Origin: an uncultured Muribaculaceae bacterium
GTDB lineage: Bacteria > Bacteroidota > Bacteroidia > Bacteroidales > Muribaculaceae
Direction: 5' to 3'
NCBI GenBank assembly: GCA_910584905.1
Contig: CAJUCQ010000048.1
Span: 1 to 12,963, forward strand
Length of the DNA: 12,963 nucleotides
The notes under the pieces were generated by a model. That model did not search any database and was not told the origin of the DNA. It was given only the letters and a program-made list of their open reading frames with translations. Positions 7,498 through 12,963 of this stretch are shown here, piece after piece. Position numbers and translations under genes: made by a program. Numbering within the stretch: the stretch's first letter is position 1; each line of letters starts with the position of its first letter.

Positions 7498-8640
7498 ATG
7501 ACCGAACTATCATTCCTTCAACACTACTGGTGGCTGCTCATCAGCATTCTGGGCGCACTCCTCGTGTTTCTGCTCTTCGTTCAGGGCGGACAGTCGATGC
7601 TCGCCGGGCGCCTCGCCCCGGCCGAACGCACCCTCCTCGTCAACTCGCTGGGGCGCAAGTGGGAGTTCACGTTCACAACACTCGTCGTATTCGGCGGAGC
7701 ATTCTTCGCTTCATTCCCGCTATTCTACTCCACAAGCTTCGGCGGCGCCTACTGGCTGTGGATGCTCATCCTCGTGAGCTTCGTCCTTCAGGCCGTCAGC
7801 TATGAATTCCGCCGCAAACGCGGAAACCTCTACGGCACACGCACCTACGACTTCTTCCTCGCCGCAAACGGCCTCATGGGCTGCGTGCTCCTCGGCGTGG
7901 CCGTGGGAGGCATGTTCTTCGGCGCGGAATTCACAGTCGCAAAAGCCAATATTCTCGACCCCCTCAGCCCCGTGATTTCGCGCTGGGCGCCCACCCGCGG
8001 ACTCGAAGCCATAGCCTCGTGGCGCAACCTCCTCCTCGGCGTGGCCGTATTCTTCCTCGCGCGAACACAAGCCGCGCTATACTTCGTCAACAACATCGGC
8101 GGCAACCCCGCGCTCACCCGACGAATGCGCGCCGCAACCCTCCGAAACGGCATCGTATTCGCCGTGCTCTTCGTGGGATTCCTCCTCGTGCTCCTCAGCG
8201 CCGACGGCCTGCGGGCTTCCGCCGACGGAACCTTCGTCGCCGAACCCTGCATGTATCTCCACAGCCTCCTCGCGTGGTGGCCGCTCGCCCTCGTTTTCGT
8301 CCTTGCCGTCGTAGCCGTGCTCTACGCAATCGGCCGCACGGGCCTTGACGCCGAATGGCGAGGCGGAATATGGTGGAGCGGCGCAGGCACAATAATAGTC
8401 GTGGCCACGCTGTTTGCTCTCGCAGGCTATCAGGGCGCGGCCTACTACCCCTCCACGCTTGAGCCGCAGGCTTCGCTCAGCATCGCCAACTCGTCGTCGA
8501 GCGAATTTACGCTGAAAGTGATGGCTTGGGTCAGCATCATCATCCCCTTCGTCGCCGCATACATATTCGCCGTGTGGCGCAAGATGAACGCAACGCCCCT
8601 GACGGCAAGCGAAGTCGAAAGCGATTCTCACAGTTATTAA
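7498..8640 (+). CDS. cydB: Cytochrome bd quinol oxidase subunit II
   Basis: A 380-residue polytopic membrane protein, nearly the length of E. coli CydB (379), that pairs with CydA to form the bd oxidase. It is strongly hydrophobic with about eight to nine helices. The N-terminus (HYWWLLISILGALLVFLLFVQGGQ) and the segment SYEFRRKRGNLYGTRTYDFF are typical of the family in Bacteroidetes. GGQSML replaces the DGFDMG motif of proteobacterial CydB, as is usual for this branch. It binds no haem itself. It lies 29 bases after cydA with an A-rich leader (ACAAAAAATCACC) and no Shine-Dalgarno sequence. aqpZ follows after 38 bases. Confidence 0.96.
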   Translation: MTELSFLQHYWWLLISILGALLVFLLFVQGGQSMLAGRLAPAERTLLVNSLGRKWEFTFTTLVVFGGAFFASFPLFYSTSFGGAYWLWMLILVSFVLQAVSYEFRRKRGNLYGTRTYDFFLAANGLMGCVLLGVAVGGMFFGAEFTVAKANILDPLSPVISRWAPTRGLEAIASWRNLLLGVAVFFLARTQAALYFVNNIGGNPALTRRMRAATLRNGIVFAVLFVGFLLVLLSADGLRASADGTFVAEPCMYLHSLLAWWPLALVFVLAVVAVLYAIGRTGLDAEWRGGIWWSGAGTIIVVATLFALAGYQGAAYYPSTLEPQASLSIANSSSSEFTLKVMAWVSIIIPFVAAYIFAVWRKMNATPLTASEVESDSHSY

Positions 8641-8678
8641 CCTATAATTCCCTAACCCTTTAACCCTCTACTCAAAAA

Positions 8679-9377
8679 ATGAAAAAGTTATTAGCAGAAG
8701 GCATCGGCACGATGTTTCTCATCCTCTTCGCCTGCGGCAGTGCCGTGCTCGCAGGTCCCGCAATCGGCGTTTTAGGCATCGGCCTGTGCTTCGGCCTCGT
8801 CCTCGTGTGCCTGTGCTACTGCCTTGGCAACATCTCCGGCTGCCACGTCAACCCCGCCGTATCGCTCGGCGTCTACCTCTCGGGGCGCATGACCGGCAAG
8901 GAATGCGTCGGCTACATCATCGCGCAGCTCGTCGGCGCCACTGTCGGCGCAGGCTTCCTCTACGCCCTGATGCACATGGGCGACGGCGCCTATAGCTTCG
9001 GCGGCACGACAGCAGCCTCCGGCTCATACCTTGCTACCAACGTGCTCCAGCCCGGTGCAACATCCGGCATGGCACTACTCGTCGAAGCCCTCTTCACCTT
9101 CTTCTTCGTCCTTGTAGTGCTCGGAGCAACCGACGCCAACAAGGGATTCGGCAAATTCGCAGGCCTCGCCATCGGTCTTGCACTCGGCCTCGTCAACATC
9201 GTGGGCATACCCGTCGACAACTGCTCGGTCAACCCCGCCCGTTCGTTCGGTCCCGCAATCTTCGACCCCACTGCTTGGGGCGACTTCTGGATTATGGTCG
9301 TAGGACCCGTGGTCGGCGCCATCCTCGCCGCTCTCGCTTGGAAAGCCCTCGCCGGCGGCAAGCGCGCCATCGAATAA
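8679..9377 (+). CDS. aqpZ: AqpZ-type aquaporin
   Basis: A 232-residue major intrinsic protein, usual AqpZ length (231 in E. coli), with six membrane helices and both pore loops: HVNPAVSLG (NPA 58-60) and SVNPARSFGPAIF (NPA 185-187). It conducts water across the inner membrane. By alignment the ar/R filter residues are F38, N173, C182 and R188, against F43, H174, T183 and R189 in E. coli. The loss of the filter histidine (LVNIVGIP instead of LIHLISIP) is unusual and may alter selectivity. It follows cydB by 38 bases with no terminator between, and a strong terminator lies 44 bases after its stop, so it is probably the last gene of the operon. Confidence 0.94.
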   Translation: MKKLLAEGIGTMFLILFACGSAVLAGPAIGVLGIGLCFGLVLVCLCYCLGNISGCHVNPAVSLGVYLSGRMTGKECVGYIIAQLVGATVGAGFLYALMHMGDGAYSFGGTTAASGSYLATNVLQPGATSGMALLVEALFTFFFVLVVLGATDANKGFGKFAGLAIGLALGLVNIVGIPVDNCSVNPARSFGPAIFDPTAWGDFWIMVVGPVVGAILAALAWKALAGGKRAIE

Positions 9378-9420
9378 CATCCCCGACCCTGCTCCGAAAA
9401 GAGCCCGCGTCGCAATCAAA

Positions 9421-9466
9421 CAGCACCCCGAAAGTCAGAAAAAAACTTCCGGGGTGCTGCTTTTAT
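9421..9466 (+). terminator. Rho-independent terminator of the cyd-aqpZ cluster
   Basis: CAGCACCCCG (9421-9430) pairs with CGGGGTGCTG (9450-9459), extended after one mismatch by AAGT/ACTT. CTTTTATC follows the stem. Confidence 0.9.
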
Positions 9467-9508
9467 CGCACAATCTGCTGATTTGCAAACCCTTATTCCA
9501 CAACAGTA

Positions 9509-9530
9509 CGGACGTGATTAATCACGTCCG
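9509..9530. repeat. Palindromic repeat copy 1
   Basis: A perfect 22-bp palindrome with core GGACGTGATTAATCACGTCC, preceded by ACAGTA. First of four related elements spaced 83-98 bases apart in a gene-free region. REP-like in size and position. Confidence 0.85.
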
Positions 9531-9606
9531 CGCCGAAAGAGCCATCAATCCCCTGATTTCCAGCCAATTCAACGAACAACGAGGACGGCCAGCCGCCAAC
9601 GCAGTA

Positions 9607-9628
9607 CGGACGTGATTAATCACGTCCG
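9607..9628. repeat. Palindromic repeat copy 2
   Basis: Identical to copy 1 across the 22-bp palindrome, preceded by CAACGCAGTA. It lies 98 bases from copy 1. DNA between the copies shows no ORF. Confidence 0.85.
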
Positions 9629-9695
9629 CCACGAAAATACTAACTTTCACCATATTAAGCCTGCCAAACGCACATAAATTACCCGCATTCGTCGC

Positions 9696-9715
9696 GGACG
9701 CGATGAATCGCGTCC
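9696..9715. repeat. Palindromic repeat copy 3, variant
   Basis: GGACGCGATGAATCGCGTCC, with 9-base arms and a non-symmetric centre (TG). The arms differ from copies 1 and 2 by a compensated change (CGCGAT/ATCGCG instead of CGTGAT/ATCACG), so pairing is conserved. ATACAATCCGC follows. Confidence 0.8.
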
Positions 9716-9777
9716 ATACAATCCGCTAATATCCAATCAGTTCAACAAGCGTCAGCGACGACCATTATCCAACGCAG

Positions 9778-9796
9778 TCGCGTCCATACAATCCGC
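9778..9796. repeat. Half copy of the palindrome (deletion derivative)
   Basis: TCGCGTCCATACAATCCGC at 9778-9796 repeats 9708-9726 exactly, but the left arm is missing. It is preceded by CCAACGCAGT, the same bases that precede copy 2 (9596-9605), as if the left arm had been deleted between the flank and the right arm. Confidence 0.75.
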
Positions 9797-9823
9797 AATC
9801 CCACAGCAAATGCACACAAAAGC

Positions 9824-9861
9824 AAGAGGCCGCGTCGCAGCAAACTACGACACGGCCTCTT
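9824..9861 (-). terminator. Terminator of the amylase gene (possibly bidirectional)
   Basis: AAGAGGCCG (9824-9832) pairs with CGGCCTCTT (9853-9861), and after one mismatch GTCG pairs with CGAC. On the minus strand GCTTTTGTG follows; on the plus strand ATTGTTTTCG follows. It lies 22 bases after the amylase stop codon. Confidence 0.8.
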
Positions 9862-9883
9862 ATTGTTTTCGTGAGCGGGCGGC

Positions 9884-12001
9884 TCAGCGGATGTAGACTT
9901 TCGTCACGGCGTTGCCCTCACGGCGGATATAGATGCCCGGTGCAAGCCCCTCGCCGGAGACGCGCACACCCTGAAGTGTGTAAATCTCCACCGTCGTCGG
10001 CTCGGCAGTCTCAACGGAGACGATGCCCGAATAAACGAGATAGAGACCCTCGTCCGTGACGCCGCCCTTGTTGCCGGAGCCCTTGTATATATGGCCCTTG
10101 ACGGGAGCGCTCTCGTAGTTGGAGGTCTGGTCGCTGCCATCAGCGTTGCAGAAAAGGAAGCCCGAAAGCGTCGAAGCGTCGGAGGGGAAAACAAATTTCC
10201 AGATATTGCCGTCAATACGCGTCATTGCCACACCGGGCCAAGTCGTCATAGGCGTGCTCCAATAGTGGATATTGACGCAGCTCCAGTTCGACGACGAGTT
10301 GTCGTAGAACACACACCATTCCCCCGGAACGGGATCAGGGTCAGGCGTCGGATCGGGCGTCGGGCCGACAACCGTGTACGAGCCGTCGGGCTTGTACGTG
10401 GCGCCGTTGACAAAGGCGAGGTCGCCACCTCCGGCCTTTTCGCCGCCGTTGTTGCTGAAAATAATCAGAGTCGGCACCTTCCCTGCCGGAGCGCTCCAGT
10501 AGAGCTTGCCGTTTTTCTCGGTCATGGGGTCGCCGGGCCATTCGGAAGCCGCAACGCAACTGCCGTCTTCGTTCCATGCCCATACGCGCACGTTCCAGTT
10601 CGACGTATTCTCGAAGTAGACGTAGCAATCGCCGTCGGGGGTCGGGTCAGGCGTCGGATCTGGATCTGGATTCGGGTCGGGAGTGGGATCGGGGGTGACA
10701 CCGTCCTTGTAAATCACGGCGATGCCGCTTGCACCGACATTGCCGCTGATGGTCGTGGCCGTTACGGTGAACGTAGCGCCGGAAACCCTGTCCTTATACG
10801 TGCCTGCGGGGCAGTAGCCGCCTCCGTTGGCCACGCTGACATTGCCGGCGCCACCGGATTTCACAATCACGGCGCCACCGTTTTCACGCGTCACTGACGC
10901 CACGCCGTTGCCGCGCGAAAAATAGTCTTTCTTGCCCGTCATGAGATTGCGGAACTTGTTCACCTCCGCAATCTGAGGCTGCTTGAACTGCACGCTACCC
11001 TTCTGACCCATCTTGATGCTTGTGCGCGTAGTGGCCGACGGACGCGAAAAGTAGAGCGCCGTAGCCCCGGCGCGGCATGCGCCGATGGCCCATGCGCGGT
11101 CAATCTGCGCCTGCGACACGTGGGTCGAGGCCTGCCACTCGTTGGAATAATCGTCGTGGCTCTCGCCCCAGTAGACAACCTTCGTGTCGGAGATGGTGCC
11201 CGAGGCCCAGCCGGCATGGCTGTCAGGCACGCCGTCGGAGTGGCGGCATTTATCGCTGTATCCGTTGTCTGTCACGGACATATACTGCGTGTACTCCTTC
11301 ATCAGGGCGTCGCCGTTGCCGCCGGGGCTGTCGAGGATTTCGCCGTAGTGGAACATTCCCGGCACGGACGTGACAGTCTTCCAGAAGTTGCACCCCTCCG
11401 ACGGAAGGCCGATATGCTTGGCCGCATCCCAGCGGATGCCCTTGACGCCTATGCTTTTGAGGTCTTCGACGAAAGCCTTGGCGCGGGCCTGAACCTCGCT
11501 GTCCTCGGAATTGACATCACCGTAGTCGCCGAGCTGGCCGTGGGTGATTGAATAGCGGTTGCCGTAGTTGCAGCCGCCTTCCCAGCGCACGCGCCCGTTC
11601 TGGTCCCACCACGTTTCGTGGTAGCCCGAAGCCTGATTCACATGGTTCGCAACAACGTCGACTATCACCTTGATGCCGTATTTTTCGGCCTCGGCGCAAA
11701 GGCTCTGAAGCTGCGCGCGCGACCCGTTGCCGTTGGCGCGGAACTTGAAGTCGTAAGGCATATATGCGAAAAACCACTCGGCGTTGGTGGCGCAGTTGCC
11801 CTGAACGGGTGACACCTGCACCGAGCCGAAGCCTGCGGCCGCGATAGAGGGGAGTTCTGTCTTGATGTCGTTGAATGTCCAGTCGAAGCAGTGGAGGATG
11901 TTTCCTTCCTGAATCCCGGACGGGAGGCCGTATTCAGCCCCCCATGCGCTCGTAAACAGCATTGCACTCAATGCAAACGAACTGAAGAAGCGTTTCTTCA
12001 T
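9884..12001 (-). CDS. Secreted GH13 alpha-amylase with two CBM26-like starch-binding modules
   Basis: A 705-residue enzyme that hydrolyses internal alpha-1,4 bonds of starch. Signal peptide 1-22 (KKRFFSSFALSAMLFTSAWGA). The GH13 barrel (about 30-350) has region I DVVANHV (115-121), region II GIRWDAAKH with nucleophile D192, region III FHYGEILD with acid/base E221, and region IV WGESHDD with D283. A C-terminal beta domain reaches about 432. A Pro-Asp linker (437-457) leads to a starch-binding module (458-545: FENTSNWNVRVWAW, EWPGDPM, LIIFSNNGG). A second linker (548-558) leads to another module (561-645: NSSSNWSCVNIHYW, TWPGVAMT). The last 40 residues (VEIYTLQGVRV, LAPGIYIRREG, KVYIR) are a T9SS-like sorting domain. 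Stop TGA. Its promoter (12085-12115) lies between it and the GH97 remnant, its probable partner in starch use; GH13 plus GH97 recalls the sus locus. Confidence 0.95.
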   Translation of the reverse strand: MKKRFFSSFALSAMLFTSAWGAEYGLPSGIQEGNILHCFDWTFNDIKTELPSIAAAGFGSVQVSPVQGNCATNAEWFFAYMPYDFKFRANGNGSRAQLQSLCAEAEKYGIKVIVDVVANHVNQASGYHETWWDQNGRVRWEGGCNYGNRYSITHGQLGDYGDVNSEDSEVQARAKAFVEDLKSIGVKGIRWDAAKHIGLPSEGCNFWKTVTSVPGMFHYGEILDSPGGNGDALMKEYTQYMSVTDNGYSDKCRHSDGVPDSHAGWASGTISDTKVVYWGESHDDYSNEWQASTHVSQAQIDRAWAIGACRAGATALYFSRPSATTRTSIKMGQKGSVQFKQPQIAEVNKFRNLMTGKKDYFSRGNGVASVTRENGGAVIVKSGGAGNVSVANGGGYCPAGTYKDRVSGATFTVTATTISGNVGASGIAVIYKDGVTPDPTPDPNPDPDPTPDPTPDGDCYVYFENTSNWNVRVWAWNEDGSCVAASEWPGDPMTEKNGKLYWSAPAGKVPTLIIFSNNGGEKAGGGDLAFVNGATYKPDGSYTVVGPTPDPTPDPDPVPGEWCVFYDNSSSNWSCVNIHYWSTPMTTWPGVAMTRIDGNIWKFVFPSDASTLSGFLFCNADGSDQTSNYESAPVKGHIYKGSGNKGGVTDEGLYLVYSGIVSVETAEPTTVEIYTLQGVRVSGEGLAPGIYIRREGNAVTKVYIR

Positions 12002-12084
12002 GGGGTCGAACGTGAATTTAAGGTGTAAAAAAATAAGTAAGTGATAAGTATCGGGCCGTGCAACCCTCTCGTCGCACGACCCGG

Positions 12085-12115
12085 CAAAGTTACTTAAAAT
12101 TTCTTTAAACTCAAA
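12085..12115 (-). promoter_or_regulatory. Promoter of the alpha-amylase gene
   Basis: On the minus strand TTTG (12115-12112), a 19-base spacer and TAACTTTG (12092-12085) match the Bacteroidetes consensus exactly. The start would be near 12078, giving an untranslated leader of about 75 bases. The -7 box is identical to that of tRNA-Phe. No other feature is seen in 12002-12124. Confidence 0.75.
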
Positions 12116-12124
12116 ATGCTCCGT

Positions 12125-12802
12125 TCATCCGGTCTGCCCTGATGCTGTCGAGGCAAGCGCCTCGTCAGGCTCGGGTGCAGGGACCAGTATCACGGCCGCC
12201 CCGCCCCCCGGGACAAGATGCAGACGCAGAAGGTCGCCGCGGCGCACATTCATATCCTTTATGTCAATACTCATCGGATTGGTGCGGTAATCGGCCTTCT
12301 CGCCGTCGACAAACATGCGAGCCGTGTAGGCCCGGCCCTCGGGCAGGAAATCGAGCGCAAACTCGCTGTCGTGTGCTTTACCGCCGGTGATGGCGCCGAT
12401 ATACCACTCGTCGGGATTCGAGCGCGAGGCCCGGGCCACGGTTACGAACTCGCCGATGCGCGCCTCGGGCACGACGGTCTGCTTCCAGTTAGTCGGGCAA
12501 CGGCGCAGAAATTCGAATTCCGGTCGCCCGCAGTAGTTCTCGACCTTGTCGCTCGACATCACGATGGGGCTGTGGAGCACGACGGCAAGGGCGAGTTGCT
12601 TGGCGATAGTGGTCTGCGGGCGCGTCCCCGGCACCGCCGTATTCGTGAAATCGAAGGTCCCCGGCGTGAAGTCCATCGGACCGGCCATGCCGCGCGTGAA
12701 AGGCAGCGTGCATGTGTGTTCGGGAGGATTCCCGCCGTCCGGGCTCCATGCGTCGTACTCCTGTCCGCGCATATCCTCGTGCGACATCAGGTTGGGATAC
12801 GT
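12125..12802 (-). pseudogene. 3' fragment of GH97 (SusB-like) alpha-glucosidase
   Basis: The frame TYPNLMSHEDMRGQEYDAWSP, then GNPPEHTCTLPFTRGMAGPMDFTPG, IAKQLALAVVLHSPI, WYIGAITG and the C-terminal beta domain, is the last roughly 225 residues of a GH97 enzyme (about 700 residues in full, periplasmic in B. thetaiotaomicron SusB). The two glutamates in SHEDMRGQE correspond to E526 and the general acid E532 of SusB. The catalytic bases E439 and E508 lie in the missing part, so this fragment cannot be active. Homology ends at about 12802: the next codons (GISNV read backwards) leave the family and a TAA in frame occurs at 12820-12818. The in-frame ATG at 12787 is an internal methionine, not a start. 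It ends in TGA, 123 bases before the amylase gene on the same strand. Broken by insertion, rearrangement or a contig misjoin. Confidence 0.88.
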
Positions 12803-12887
12803 CCCAATGCTATTAACTTATGGCAATGTTATCAAAAACGGCCAAGGCCGGTTATGTGTTATAAATTAGAACCAACACTTACCGACC
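12803..12887. other. AT-rich DNA beyond the GH97 breakpoint
   Basis: Composition drops from strongly GC-rich to AT-rich exactly where GH97 homology ends. It contains a small inverted repeat CGGCC-AA-GGCCG (12839-12850). At the breakpoint itself TTGGGA (12792-12797) and TCCCAA (12802-12807) form a 6-bp inverted repeat. It probably holds the leader of the ORF that follows. Confidence 0.5.
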
Positions 12888-12963
12888 ATGGCTACTGAAT
12901 CTACTATTATAAACGTCTTAACAGATACATTTGTTAAATTCGCTACACGTGAAAATCTTAAAA
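12888..12963 (+). CDS. Start of an unidentified AT-rich ORF (runs off the window)
   Basis: From ATG 12888, 25 codons are open to the window edge (MATESTIINVLTDTFVKFAT, then RENLK). Codons are AT-rich (ACT, ATA, TTA, AAA), unlike the GC-ending codons of every other gene here. No Shine-Dalgarno or Bacteroidetes promoter is evident upstream. The style of the N-terminus (MA- plus polar residues, no signal peptide, FVKFATRENL) reminds one of phage structural proteins, but this is a weak impression from 25 residues. It could belong to a prophage, another mobile element or a different genome joined by mis-assembly. Confidence 0.4.
   Translation, partial: MATESTIINVLTDTFVKFATRENLK

Noticed and set aside
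9504..9800. CRISPR array
   Set aside because: The repeats are palindromes of about 20 bp with spacers of 67-76 bases that are partly similar to each other, few copies and no cas genes.
9884..12001. Long plus-strand ORFs opposite the amylase gene (for example 10091-10897)
   Set aside because: They are antisense shadows of a GC-rich gene; their translations are Val/Arg/Ala-rich with no domain, while the minus strand shows all GH13 motifs.
12218..12898. A 226-residue plus-strand ORF across the GH97 breakpoint
   Set aside because: Most of it is antisense to GH97, and its last part merely runs into the AT-rich segment without domain features.

Overview
The window looks like chromosomal DNA of a gut Bacteroidales bacterium, most likely Muribaculaceae-like (inferred). 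Reasons: the two best promoters fit the Bacteroidetes pattern TTTG-N19/20-TAnnTTTG, gene starts lack Shine-Dalgarno sequences, secreted proteins end in type 9-secretion-like C-terminal domains, a DUF4492 gene precedes cydAB, and glycan-degrading GH3, GH13 and GH97 genes surround a GC-rich core. Both edges are AT-rich.

Left part (1-1302): tRNA-Phe(GAA) on the minus strand with a clear promoter, a gene-free stretch with a G10 tract, then the C-terminal remnant of a GH3 glycosidase and a strong terminator.

Next (1436-4510): a secreted, repeat-containing protein of 1024 codons whose frame is open throughout except for two in-frame TAG codons, at codons 465 and 679. No frameshift is seen. Both TAGs lie between internal repeats, and the C-terminal Ig-like and sorting-like domains lie beyond the second one. 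This is the most unusual feature of the window: either a gene inactivated by two point mutations, or one read through UAG.

Centre (4691-9377): five co-directional genes with gaps of 17 to 38 bases and no terminator between them: a CDF metal exporter, a DUF4492 small membrane protein, cydA, cydB and an AqpZ-type aquaporin. They form a probable operon for respiration at low oxygen plus metal and water transport, closed by a hairpin terminator at 9421.

Then (9480-9800) comes a gene-free cluster of palindromic repeats (core GGACGTGATTAATCACGTCC and a variant), including one copy that looks like a deletion derivative.

Right part, minus strand (9884-12802): a secreted GH13 alpha-amylase with two CBM26-like starch-binding modules, with its own promoter, preceded by the 3' end of a GH97 (SusB-like) alpha-glucosidase. 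Together they suggest a starch-utilisation locus. GH97 homology stops abruptly near 12802, where AT-rich DNA begins and carries the start of an unrelated plus-strand ORF. This is either a mobile-element or phage junction or an assembly chimera.
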